Shown in pieces: positions 27,468 to 37,822 of a DNA stretch of 64,000 nucleotides. Below the pieces are notes generated by a model. The model did no database searches. It worked only from the letters and a program-made list of their open reading frames with translations, and was not told the DNA's origin. The position numbers and the translations under genes were made by a program. This stretch comes from Edaphochlamys debaryana (lineage: Eukaryota; Chlorophyta; Chlorophyceae; Chlamydomonadales). The DNA is taken from positions 312,501 through 376,500 of the forward strand of contig JAEHOE010000077.1 in the NCBI GenBank assembly GCA_016858145.1, read 5' to 3'. Position 1 is the first letter of the stretch, and each line of letters begins with the position of its first letter.

Positions 27468-29400
27468 TCACATGATGGTGCACGCGGACGCCACGACCTG
27501 CACCCCCGCGTCAATAGCCGTTTCCATGACCTTCTCCATCACCACCTCCATGACGGTCTCGGTGACCTTCTCCGCAGCCGTCTCCACAACCGCCCCAACG
27601 GCTGCGTCTTTGAGATCCCGCTTGCGCTCCTTCTTGTCCGCCTTCTTCTGCTGCTGCTCGGCCGCCGCCTGCTGCGCCTGCTGCGCCGCCGCCTGCTGCG
27701 CCCACTGCTGCGCCGCCGCCGCGTGCTGAGCCGCCGCGTGCTGAGCCGCCGCCTGCTGTGTGTGCTGTGCCCACTGGTGCGCCGCCTGCGCCGCCCCCCT
27801 CTGTGCCGCCTGCTGCGCCGCCGCCTCATCGGCTTGCTGCTGCGCCTGCACCTGCTTGAAGGTGCCCAGGCAGGTGGGGCAGTGCGGCCGGGAGGTGTCG
27901 GCCGACGCCGTGACCAGGGGCCGAGCGTCGAAGCGCCACCGGCCCTCGCCAACCCGCGAGCACTTGTTCACGTGGACAAGCGTCTTGCGCCACTTGCCGA
28001 TCTGAGAGGAGCCAGACCGGAGAGAGGGGGGAGGGGTCGTCAGAAAGGTGCGTCGTTGTGAGCAGAGTGCCCTCAGCCAATGACAGCGGGCCATCCCGCA
28101 CTGTGCGCAGGCCGCCCCGCCCCTCATCATGCCGGTACGGCACCCGTGCGCACCTGTGGGTGGTGCACGTCGCAGCCCTGGGCTCCGCAGCTCTCGCACA
28201 TCCACACCGCACACAGCTCGCAGATGTACCCCGAGCCGCCGGGCGCCGGCACCATGTGGCTTCCGCCGGAGCCCTTGAGGTAGCCCGGCACGAGCGCGTG
28301 CATCCCGGTACAGCACCGGCACTGCACTAGCTCCTGGGGTTGCTGAGGTGGCGTTGGCGGTGGCGACGGCCTGGAGGAGGTGACAGAGCCGCTGCAGCTG
28401 CTCCGCTTGCTGCCGGTCGACGAGAGCTCCCGGTAGAGGGGGCACTGGGCCCGGTTGACAAAGGGGTCGTGGGCGACCCGCTCTAGCACGTGGGAGGGGT
28501 CGTTGGGGCAGCCGCTCTGCCGAAACACGCGGCGCACACGCTCGCACGCCTCGCAGAGGGCGATCCAGTCGCTGGGTCGTTGGCCGTTGCACTGCACGTG
28601 CTGTGTACAGCATGTACGGCAGGCCATCAGGGAATCATCGTAGATGGGCTCACGGCAGCGACAGCAGCTGCGGGGGTGTGAGGGGTGGGCGGATGCGAGG
28701 GTTCAGCGGAGAATCCCAATGACTGGAGATGATTTGATCAGCACAGAGGCCCGTAGCTGCCTTGACGTGATGGTCCTTGGGTGCTGCCTGAGTCTTCGCC
28801 CGCCCGGTGTTGACCCCTGTACCGCCCTGCCGGCGCCCCCCCGCCCCTCGCTCCCCGGTGCATGCCCCCCCGCGCCCACCTGGTCTTCTCCAGCCCCACC
28901 ACGTACACCAGCGTCCCGACCTCGTAGAAGTCCAGGCTGCCGTCCCCGTTGGCGTCCACCAGGCTCCAGAGGTCTTGCAGCCGGGCGGCCTGCTCGGGGC
29001 CGAAGCTCTTCTCTCTGAGGGCGCGCAGCGGGTTCGGGGAAGGGGGAGTCAGCGTGGGCGCAGGGGCCCTGAGGGGGGCAGGCCCGGGAGCAGCATTTTT
29101 CGCGATGTCGTCTCGGCTGCGTCGATGAAGCTTTATGTCGACATGGTGATGCCGGGAATGCATGTGCGCAAGCTGCAGCACGTTGGTTTTTGGGATGCCC
29201 TCGCAAGAAGCGCGGCATTGCTGCCCGACTCACAGGAACTGCTTCAGCTCGTCGCGCGACCACGTATTGTCGCCGTCCTTGTCTCCCTGATTGAAGACAC
29301 TCCTAAGCTCCTGCTTGGCCGTAGCGTCGAGCGCGTTCCACGCGCTCATTGAGGCGGCCCAGGCCCGCTTCCTGTCCTCGGCCGTCCAGGCGCGAGGCAT
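27468..29400 (-). CDS. EF-hand / Cys-rich / CaaX family protein, copy E
   Basis: Four exons (29234-29400, 28880-29014, 28154-28667, 27468-28001) give 449 residues. Exon lengths 1 to 3 equal those of D, F and G. EF-hand loop 2 is DANGDGSLDFYE. The two Cys clusters of exon 3 are as in D. The last exon is D-like (RKRDLKDAAVGAVVETAAEK, EKVTETVMEVVMEKVMETA) and ends ASACTIM, but the region upstream of its ATG is like that of F and G. The gene is therefore a join of D-like and F-like parts. In the third Cys region, VHVNKCSRVGEGRWR replaces VHVDKCTRVGEGRWR. Confidence 0.82.
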
Positions 29401-30701
29401 TGTGCTTGGCTATCTGAATGCAGTGGCGGTTCCAGAGGCTTCGGCGCTGTGCCGCCGAGCTTGCAGGTCGGTTCGAGTTCGAACGTGAGTAGTCCGAAAG
29501 CTTGGCTGTGAGCGCGGGAGTACCGCGCGAAGTCCGGCAGCTTGCTATGATGGGATTCTCTGTTCGCTTTGCAAGTGTGTGTGGGCGACGGCGGAACGGT
29601 ACTTGAGCGCGAGGAATGGGGCCTGGCAGTTAAGGCCCGGTCCAGGCCCGGTCTAGTGCCTTGGACCCGTTCGTCAGGCCTCGAGGCGGGGGTAGAAGAA
29701 CATCAACGAAGCGAAGCGCTTGGTTGTGGTGTGGCCCCCTCGAGGCGGGGCCCATCCCCCCGCCGCGCTCGTCCCACCACGAACGGAAGCTGTGCACCTC
29801 CGGGGACCGGCTTATGACGTGTCAACAGCTCTCAACAGCCCCCCCGGGCGCTCCAATTGCCGCTACCGCCACGTCGCCACTAACAAGCGCTGTGGTGCCC
29901 TCTGCCCCTCGTCTCTCCCGTCCCCCGCCGCCCCCGCTTCAGCGGTGGGTCGTTCGTAAGCGTCTGTGCCGTACGCTGGGCCTCGCCACTGGGGGTCCGT
30001 TCAGGCCCGCTCGATCGGAAGCTGTGCACCTTCGAGCACAGACACCCTGAAGCGATCCCCAGAGCCCCCCTTGTTCTCGTCGTACCGCCCCGAGCCCTGA
30101 GCCCACCTGAGCCCTCACGGACCTAGCACGTTCAGTGAGCGAGGGATATCAAGGGCAGAGCGGGCCGCAGTGTGCTGAATGAATGTGTGCCAGAGACGGA
30201 CGGCTCAGCCTCAGACAGGGACCCATTGCCTTCCACTTTCGCAGCGTGTCCCCCTTTCCAGGAGGGGACCTGAGGGGGGCATCGCACACCCGCAGGCTGC
30301 GACATGTTGCATGCCCCATGAATGCTACGCCGTACCGGTACGGCCGCAACAGTGAAGCTCTTCGCGAGGTTGTTCTTTACAAATCCCTGAACCACCGCAC
30401 TCCGCAGCCCAGCACCGCTAACGACACTGCTCAGTGCCTCAGAAAGGGGCACCGCTGATGACGATCCCGGCCGCAGGCGGGCCGTGTTGCCTAGACGTGA
30501 ATCCCCTCATGCACAGCGCCCGCCGTACTCCGCAGCCCAGCACCGCTAGCCATCAATGCATGGCGCATGCCATTGGCAGCCATGGCCCCGGCCAGCCATT
30601 GGCCCCGACCTCCTCGTTCGTTGGTCCTATGTACTCGAGTATCTTCTCCACATGCCATGCCCCAACCATGCCACTCCCCTCGTCCGGCGGCGTTGCCCTG
30701 C
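29401..30701. other. Upstream flank of copy E
   Basis: No supported gene. The stretch closely matches the upstream flanks of F (35,980-37,280) and, in parts, G (39,726-40,103 and 41,202-42,020). It contains one 46-bp insertion with its own target-site duplication (29,692-29,737). Confidence 0.5.
29679..29750 (-). mobile_element. 46-bp retroelement 3' fragment with 13-bp TSD, upstream of E
   Basis: The 46 bases at 29692-29737 are flanked by direct copies of CCTCGAGGCGGGG (29679-29691 and 29738-29750). They are absent from the matching place upstream of copies D, G and H. On the minus strand the insert ends in TCGTTGATGTTCTTCTAC, the same end as the 1.07-kb insertion at 40116-41189. This looks like a severely 5'-truncated insertion. 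Confidence 0.7.
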
Positions 30702-30714
30702 TTGACTCTCTTTG
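30702..30714. repeat. Left target-site duplication of the non-LTR element
   Basis: TTGACTCTCTTTG, repeated exactly at 33573-33585. The uninterrupted site is seen in the matching regions upstream of F (about 37279-37291) and G (about 42020-42032). Confidence 0.9.
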
Positions 30715-33572
30715 AAATAGAAATAGAAATATCTAACGCCGGGTTTCCCCTGGCGTGGGTTAAGGAGGGCGGGTTGGTCAGACCCGCCACCATGGGGTTG
30801 CCTCCGCACCCTTTGTGCTCATCCTGGCCGGAGGGTCCTGTAGGTTTTCACGATGCTCTTGAGGCGGCTCACCGCGTGCCGGTGCAGGCTGTGGCAGCAG
30901 GCTTTTGCCTCGGTGGCCGTGACGCCCAGTGTCTTAAGCAGGGGGTTGAGGGTGCGGGGCACAGTGCCGGTGTGCCCTAGTGTGACGATGGTCTGTCGGG
31001 AGTAGTGGACGGTCCAGCCGTCGCTCCGCAGCAGCTCGGCGAGGTGCGCGTGTTGTGAGAGCTTCTCTTGCAGCTTTTGGGCGTGGGCCAGGTCGTTGCA
31101 GTACCCAACTTCGATCAGGTAGATCGGGTAGTGGGATTTGTCTGCAGGGGCTTTGTAGTCCTCTTTATCGGTGTTGCGGCTGGGGAGGTTGGGGATGAAC
31201 AGGATGTCGGGCCGCATGCGGTCTGTCTCTGTGCTGCCCAGGCCGCTGGGGGCTAGCCAGCCGGGTAGGCGCTTGCCTGAGGCGTATTCCGGGGCGGTGT
31301 CAGCCCGCCCGGCGTCCATGAGCATGAACCCGCCCCCCCGGTTGCCGGCTTGGAGGCAGTCTGCAATGATTCGGACGGCTCCGTCGTGCCGCAGGATGTA
31401 CAGTCCTTGCATGAAGGCGTGGAGGCAGCCTCCCAGCAGGTGTCCGATGGTCCCGCACCGCCGTTCGCCGTTGGCGCTGTGGCAGTGGGGGCAGTTGCTG
31501 TCGGGGACGTGGCCGTAGCGTTTGGCTAGGGCGGGGCAGTACATGGTGCCGTACCGGGCGCCCAGTACTGCGCTGAGGGTCCAGGGGTCGCCGTGCGGTT
31601 TCGCGCAGGTCAGGTTGCTGGAGGTCGGGCAGAGGTCGGGGCCGGCCTGTCGCCAGAGTTCGCTGAACACGCCTTCGTTGGTGTAGCCCGCATGGGCGCT
31701 GGGTGGTATCGCCTGGGTGAGTGCCCTTCCCATGTCGCTGACATATCGGAGCCCGGTGTCGGTCAGCCACCACAGGCGGGAGAAGGGGTTTGGGTCGGCG
31801 TGCTCAATCACATCGCAGCCCTCATGGTCGGCTGCAGCCTCCTCGGCTCCCTTGTCTGCTTGTTCGTTTCCATACAGTCCAGTATGCGACACCACCTTCA
31901 CTAGGCGCACGGGCACGTTTCGCGAGGCGAGTTCCTCTAGCGCATCGACGATAGCGAACAGTAGCGCTCGTGCCTTTGACAGGCGCAGCTTACGAGGCTC
32001 CTTGATTGCGCGTAGGATGAGGTCCAGCGAGGCTTGCGAGTCGCTGGCGATGGTCAGCTCGTCGCAGTCGCGGCCGAGCTCGACTAGCCCTGCTCGTATT
32101 CCAGAGAGCTCAGCGCGCGTGATTGTGTCGGTGCCACCTTCTTCGGAGCCGTTGGGGTCGATGAGGAGCACGCGGCCGATGGACCAGGCACATGCGCCTG
32201 TGCGGGTGCGTTCTCGGCCGTTCACCTCCACGGAGCTTTTGCTGCCGTCAGTCCATACAATGGTGTCGGGGTTGAATCGTAGCGGGAGGCGTGCCGGGAA
32301 CGTGTCCGCGGCCCAGCCGCCGGGCAGGGGGCCAACTACGGTCGCGGGCGGGTCGGGCGGTGGTTGGGCCCGGAGGCTGCGTGCCCTTCGGCGCGCCTCG
32401 TGGGGCACAAGCCGGGGCGCGGCTGGTGTCTCCGGTCGTTCGTGGGCGGGCACGAGCCTGGGCGGGGCAAGCTTCGTGGCACCTCTGTTTAGGAGCTCAG
32501 TCCTGAGGGTCGCCCAGCGGCTTGAACCTTCACCTGCGCCGCTCCCGTTCAGGGCGGCTATACCGTCATCGTTGGCAACGAGCACCAGGCGCATGCCGTG
32601 CCGGGGGCCGGGGCGGTCTTCAGGTAGTCCGACCCCGGTGGTGAGGGGGCAGATGCTGTCTGGCAGCCGGGCGAGGGAGTGCACGTGGCGGTGGTTGAGG
32701 AGGCGGGTATAGGGGGCGGTGTTGCTCCAGGGGAGCACCAGCAGGCTGACGGTGGGGGCGCCGGAGCCGTTGTTGACTTCCGCGCTGGCCGCTGCCCACT
32801 GCAGGGCCTTCAACCCCGAGGCGGGGTCGTGCGGTGGGTGGGCCATGGACAGGCCCGCCATGAGGGTGGAGTAGGCCTCGCCAGCGGCTCCAAACAGGCG
32901 GTCTTCTTCGCGGGCGCTGCAGTAGGTGGTGGTGAACCTGGCGCAGGTGAGCGGGGAGGCAAAGCGTTCCACCACGGGTCCGGCCAGCGGGACGGAGGCG
33001 AGGGCGCGCAGAAGCAGGAGCCGGGTCCAGGGGCAGAGGCAGTCTTGTCCTCGCGGGGCCGTCTTCGCTCGTTTGCCGCCGGGGACCTCGCCCCAGTAGT
33101 ACGACAGTAGGCGAGCGACGTATTCGGCGAACACGTGGGGCGGGGGGCACATATTCGGGTCGCTCTGTGTGGCCTGGTGGCGCTGGTGGAGGACCCACAG
33201 GCGGCTGACGGGCAGTTGGCCCAACAGGGTTCCGTTGGGGGAGTAGACAAACGCGGTGTCCGGGTCCGTGGTGTCGGCCTGGGGGCGGCGGCGGCCGGCC
33301 TGAATGGTGTAGCGCCCGGGGGGGTGGATGTCCGCGTATGGGTTGCAGGGGGTGCGTTGGACAGTGGTGTTGGCCAGGATGCGGCGTGTGCGTGCTGCGG
33401 GGTCCTCTGCCGGGCTCTCCCATCGTCCTTGCCTCTGCGCGTTAGTGAGGTTGGCGTCCGGGCGGGCCGTCCGGGCGGCTGCAGCGGGGCCTGGGCGCGG
33501 GGTTGCATTGTACTGTGCGAGTGCGGCAGTCCAGAAGTCGCAGTTTGTGAGGGCCTCCAGGGGCGCCCACAT
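30715..33572 (-). mobile_element. 5'-truncated non-LTR retrotransposon
   Basis: A 2,858-bp insertion flanked by 13-bp target-site duplications. It interrupts a sequence found intact in the other copies' spacers. Read on the minus strand it ends in a short tail of TATTTC-type repeats (30715-30731), typical of non-LTR element 3' ends. The coding frame runs open up to the left junction of the minus strand (33572) and no reverse transcriptase motif is present, so the 5' part is missing. The 3' UTR is about 104 bp. Confidence 0.88.
30819..33572 (-). CDS. Retrotransposon ORF fragment: RNase H plus probable restriction-like endonuclease
   Basis: A 917-residue open frame, the C-terminal part of a retrotransposon polyprotein. 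The RNase H core has its four acidic residues: WTDGSKSS near 440, RAELSGIRAGL near 487, IASDSQASLD near 512, and NEQADKGAEEA near 572. Near residue 695 is a CPHC pair followed by GHLLGGC, a CCHC-type motif like that preceding the endonuclease of R2-type elements. Near 787 is RPDILFIPN, then IYLIEVGYCND, consistent with a PD-(D/E)xK endonuclease. Residues 300-330 contain VLPWSNTAPYTRLLNHRHVH, a module I cannot name. No reverse transcriptase motif is visible. The Met at the junction is probably an internal codon, not the native start. RNase H plus this endonuclease recalls R2-like or Dualen-type elements; the exact clade is uncertain. Confidence 0.85.
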   Translation of the reverse strand: MWAPLEALTNCDFWTAALAQYNATPRPGPAAAARTARPDANLTNAQRQGRWESPAEDPAARTRRILANTTVQRTPCNPYADIHPPGRYTIQAGRRRPQADTTDPDTAFVYSPNGTLLGQLPVSRLWVLHQRHQATQSDPNMCPPPHVFAEYVARLLSYYWGEVPGGKRAKTAPRGQDCLCPWTRLLLLRALASVPLAGPVVERFASPLTCARFTTTYCSAREEDRLFGAAGEAYSTLMAGLSMAHPPHDPASGLKALQWAAASAEVNNGSGAPTVSLLVLPWSNTAPYTRLLNHRHVHSLARLPDSICPLTTGVGLPEDRPGPRHGMRLVLVANDDGIAALNGSGAGEGSSRWATLRTELLNRGATKLAPPRLVPAHERPETPAAPRLVPHEARRRARSLRAQPPPDPPATVVGPLPGGWAADTFPARLPLRFNPDTIVWTDGSKSSVEVNGRERTRTGACAWSIGRVLLIDPNGSEEGGTDTITRAELSGIRAGLVELGRDCDELTIASDSQASLDLILRAIKEPRKLRLSKARALLFAIVDALEELASRNVPVRLVKVVSHTGLYGNEQADKGAEEAAADHEGCDVIEHADPNPFSRLWWLTDTGLRYVSDMGRALTQAIPPSAHAGYTNEGVFSELWRQAGPDLCPTSSNLTCAKPHGDPWTLSAVLGARYGTMYCPALAKRYGHVPDSNCPHCHSANGERRCGTIGHLLGGCLHAFMQGLYILRHDGAVRIIADCLQAGNRGGGFMLMDAGRADTAPEYASGKRLPGWLAPSGLGSTETDRMRPDILFIPNLPSRNTDKEDYKAPADKSHYPIYLIEVGYCNDLAHAQKLQEKLSQHAHLAELLRSDGWTVHYSRQTIVTLGHTGTVPRTLNPLLKTLGVTATEAKACCHSLHRHAVSRLKSIVKTYRTLRPG

Positions 33573-33585
33573 TTGACTCTCTTTG
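33573..33585. repeat. Right target-site duplication of the non-LTR element
   Basis: Exact second copy of TTGACTCTCTTTG. The sequence then continues CAGTAACAGTACCGCTGC, as in the uninterrupted sites upstream of F and G. Confidence 0.9.
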
Positions 33586-34115
33586 CAGTAACAGTACCGC
33601 TGCTCCCATGCATATCAAAAGCAAGGCCCCACGCCCCGGGTCCACACGCGCCCGCAGGAGCTTGTTCACATGAAAAAAGGAATAGGAGCATTATTCAATC
33701 TCCACGCGCCCTTGCGCACTTTGAGCGTACACAGAAATAAGGTGCTTGTGGTCATAAGCATAACCACTCAACGGTTCTGTACTTGACCTGTACACGCCGG
33801 CCTTATCATCGCTCAGCAAAAGAATCTGCTCACCGTATGGAGCCTTCCTGGTGCGGCGTCAAAGCCCCCTGGGATGGCTCCGCTGGCTGGTGGAGCCCTA
33901 ACCAGGCCACCACGGAAAGAAGTCGACACACACGCCAGTGAAATGAATGTCCGAGTGATTAAGGAGAGAAACACAACGGCTCCCGAACGTGCACACATGC
34001 GTTCGTACAGCCATACCGAATCAAATCCTTGCATGCAAGGCCTCGATCGGGATCAACCACGTCATGATTGAAATAAAACTCCCCCCCGCCCCCACACACC
34101 AGCCACGCCTGTAGC
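33586..34115. other. 3' flank of copy F
   Basis: No gene. Nearly identical to 37,292-37,822 (3' flank of G) and 42,033-42,574 (3' flank of H). Contains the conserved block GGTTCTGTACTTGACCTGTA starting at 33,772. Confidence 0.5.
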
Positions 34116-35979
34116 TCACATGATGGTGCACGCGGACGCTACAGCCTCAACCCCCGCGTCAATAGCCGTCTCCATGACCTTCTCCATCACCACCTCCGCG
34201 ACGGTCTCAGCGACCTTCTCCGCGGCCGTCTCCACAGCCACCCCAACGGCTGCGTCCCTCAGCTCCCGCTTGCGCGCTTGCGCTCCCGCCTGCTGTGCCT
34301 GCTGCGCCGCCGCCTGCTGCGCCCACTGCTGCGCCGCCTGGGCCGACTGCTGAGCCGCCGCGTGCTGAGCCGCCGCGTGCTGCGTGTGCTGTGCCCACTG
34401 CTGGTGCGCCGCCTGCGCCGCCCCCCTCTGTGCCACCTGCTGCGCCGCCGCCTCATCGGCTTGCTGCTGCGCCTGCACCTGCTTGAAGGTGCCCAGGCAG
34501 GTGGGGCAGTGCGGCCGGGAGGTGTCGGCCGACGCGGTGACCAGGGGTCGAGCGTCGAAGCGCCACCGGCCCTCGCCAACCCGCGTGCACTTGTCGACAT
34601 GCACAAGCGTCTTGCGCCACTTGCCGACCTGAGAGGAGCCAGACCAGAGAGAGGGAAGGGGTCGTCAGAACGGTGCGTCGTGGTAAGAAGAGAAGCCTCA
34701 GCAGCCGCGGACAGCGGGCCATCCCGCTCTGTGCGCAGGCCACCCAGCCCCTCATTATGCCGGTACGGCACCCGTCCGCACCTGTGGGTGGTGCACGTCG
34801 CACCCCTGGGTTCCGCAGCTCTCGCACATCCACACCGCACACAGCTCGCAGATGTAGCCCGAGCCGCCGGGCGCCGGCACCATGTGGCTGCCCCCGGAGC
34901 CCTTGAGGTAGCCCGGCACGAGCGCATGCATCCTGGTGCAGCACCGGCACTGCACTAGCTCCTGGGGTTGCTGAGGCGGCGTTGGCGGTGGTGACGGCCT
35001 GGAGGAGGTGACAGAGCCGCTGCAGCTGCTCCGGTTGCTGCCGGTCGACGAGAGCTCCCGGTAAAGGGGGCACGCGGCGCGGTTGACAAAGGGGTCGTGG
35101 GCGACCCGCTCCAGCACGTGGGAGGGGTCGTTGGGGCAGCCGCTCTGCCGAAACACGCGGCGCACACGCTCGCACACCTCGCAGAGGGCGATCCAGTCGC
35201 TGGGTCGTTGGCCGTTGCACTGCACGTGCTGTGTACAGCATGTACGGCAGGCCATCAGGGAATCATCGTAGATGGGCTCACGGCAGCGACAGCAGCTGCG
35301 GGGGAGGTGGGCGGATGCGAAGGTTCAGCGGAGAATCCCAATGACTGGAGATGATTTGATCAGCACAGAGTCTTCGCCCGCCCGGTGTTGACCCCTGTAC
35401 CGCCCTGCCGGCGCCCCCCCCGCCCCTCGCTCCCCGGTACATGCCCCCCCGCGCCCACCTGGTCTTCTCCAGCCCCACCACGTACACCAGCGTCCCGACT
35501 TCGTAGAAGTCCAGGCTGCCGTCCCCGTTGGCGTCCACCAGGCTCCAGAGGTCTTGCAGCCGGGCGGCCTGCTCGGGGCCGAAGCTCTTCTCTCTGAGGG
35601 CGCGCAGCGGGTTCGGGGAAGGGGGAGTCAGCGTGGGCGCAGGGGCCCTGAGGGGGGCAGGCCCGGGAGCAGCATTTTTCGCGATGTCGTCTCGGCTGCG
35701 TCGATGAAGCTTTATGTCGACATGGTGATGCCGGGAATGCATGTGCGCAAGCTGCAGCACGTTGGTTTTTGGGATGCCCTCGCGAGAAGCGCGGCATTGC
35801 TGCCCGACTCACAGGAACTGCTTCAGCTCCGCGCGCGACCACGTATTGTCGCCGTCCTTGTCTCCCTGATTGAAGACACTCCTAAGCTCCTGCTTGGCCG
35901 TTGCGTCGAGCGCGTTCCACGCGCTCATTGAGGCGGCCCAGGCCCGCTTCCTGTCCTCGGCCGTCCAGGCGCGAGGCAT
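34116..35979 (-). CDS. EF-hand / Cys-rich / CaaX family protein, copy F
   Basis: Four exons (35813-35979, 35459-35593, 34782-35295, 34116-34628) give 442 residues. EF-hand loop 2 and the Cys clusters match E and G (CRTCCTQHVQ, CEVC, YICELC, MCESC, CDVHH). The last exon is 27 bp shorter than in G: the Lys/Glu/Arg-rich segment between the Gln/Ala helix and the amphipathic tail is missing (QQAGAQARKRELRD in place of the QQQQRKADKKERKRELRD type). The frame is kept and the protein still ends ASACTIM. This is an in-frame internal deletion, not a break. Confidence 0.82.
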
Positions 35980-37822
35980 TGTGCGTGGCTATCTGAATGC
36001 AGTGGCGGTTCCAGAGGCTTCGGCGCTGTGCCGCCGAGCTTGCAGGTCGGTTCGAGTTGAACGTGAGTAGTCCGCAAGCTTGGCTGTGAGCGCGGGAGTA
36101 CCGCGCGAAGTCCGGCAGCTTGCTATGATGGGATTCTCTGTTCGCTTTGCAAGTGTGTGTGGGCGACGGCGGAACGGTACTTGAGCGCGAGGAATGGGGC
36201 CTGGCAGTTAAGGCCCGGTCCAGGCCCGGTCTAGTGCCTTGGACCCGTTCGTCAGGCCTCGAGGCGGGGGTAGAAGAACATCAACGAAGCGAAGCGCTTG
36301 GTTGTGGTGTGGCCCCCTCGAGGCGGGGCCCATCCCCCCGCCGCGCTCGTCCCACCACGAACGGAAGCTGTGCACCTCCGGGGACCGGCTTATGACGTGT
36401 CAACAGCTCTCAACAGCCCCCCCGGGCGCTCCAATTGCCGCTACCGCCACGTCGCCACTAACAAGCGCTGTGGTGCCCTCTGCCCCTCGCCTCTCCCGTG
36501 CCCCGCCGCCCCCGCTTCAGCGGTGGGTCGTTCGTAAGCGTCTGTGCCGTACGCTGGGCCTCGCCACTGGGGGTCCGTTCAGGCCCGCTCGATCGGAAGC
36601 TGTGCACCTACGAGCACAGACACCCTGAAGCGATCCCCAGAGCCCCCCTTGTTCTCGTCGTACCGCCCCGAGCCCTGAGCCCACCTGAGCCCTCACGGAC
36701 CTAGCACGTTCAGTGAGCGAGGGATATCAAGGGCAGAGCCGGCCGCAGTGTGCTGAATGAATGTGTGCCAGAGACGGACGGCTCAGCCTCAGACAGGGAC
36801 CCATTGCCTTCCACTTTCGCAGCGTGTCCCCCTTTCCAGGAGGGGACCTGAGGGGGGCATCGCACACCCGCAGGCTGCGACACGTTGCATGCCCCATGAA
36901 TGCTACGCCGTACCGGTACGGCCGCAACAGTGAAGCTCTTCGCGAGGTTGTTCTTTACAAATCCCTGAACCACCGCACTCCGCAGCCCAGCACCGCTAAC
37001 GACACTGCTCAGTGCCTCAGAAAGGGGCACCGCTGATGACGATCCCGGCCGCAGGCGGGCCGTGTTGCCTAGACGTGAATCCCCCCATGCACAGCGCCCG
37101 CCGTACTCCGCAGCCCAGCACCGCTAGCCATCAATGCATGGCGCATGCCATTGGCAGCCATGGCCCCGGCCAGCCATTGGCCCCGACCTCCTCGTTCGTT
37201 GGTCCTATGTACTCGAGTATCTTCTCCACATGCCATGCCCCGACCATGCCACTCCCCTCGTCCGGCGGCGTTGCCCTGCTTGACTCTCTTTGCAGTAACA
37301 GTACCGCTGCTCCCATGCATATCAAAAGCAAGGCCCCACGCCCCGGGTCCACACGCGCCCGCAGGAGCTTGTTCACATGAAAAAAGGAATAGGAGCATTA
37401 TTCAATCTCCACGCGCCCTTGCGCACTTTGAGCGTACACAGAAATAAGGTGCTTGTGGTCATAAGCATAACCACTCAACGGTTCTGTACTTGACCTGTAC
37501 ACGCGGGCCTTATCATCGCTCAGCAAAAGAATCTGCTCACCGTATGGAGCCTTCCTGGTGCGGCGTCAAAGCCCCCTGGGATGGCTCCGCTGGCTGGTGG
37601 AGCCCTAACCAGGCCACCACGGAAAGAAGTCGACACACACGCCAGTGAAATGAATGTCCGAGTGATTATGGAGAGAAACACAACGGCTCCCGAACGTGCA
37701 CACATGCGTTCGTACAGCCATACCGAATCAAATCCTTGCATGCAAGGCCTCGATCGGGATCAACCACGTCATGATTGAAATAAAACTCCCCCCCGCCCCC
37801 ACACACCAGCCACGCCTGTAGC
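35980..37822. other. Spacer between copies F and G
   Basis: No supported gene. It joins an E-type upstream flank (35,980-37,291) to the 3' flank of G (37,292-37,822). It shows the empty target site of the retrotransposon found between E and F, and contains a 46-bp insert identical to that upstream of E. The conserved block starts at about 37,480. Confidence 0.5.
36257..36328 (-). mobile_element. 46-bp retroelement 3' fragment with 13-bp TSD, upstream of F
   Basis: Insert 36270-36315 flanked by CCTCGAGGCGGGG (36257-36269 and 36316-36328). It is identical in place and sequence to the insert upstream of E, so it predates the duplication that made the E and F upstream regions. Confidence 0.7.

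Noticed and set aside
27723..28061. Plus-strand Leu/Arg-rich and Cys/Ala-rich frames antisense to array last exons
   Set aside because: They are the complement of the Gln/Ala helix codons and recur at every copy only because the helix does.
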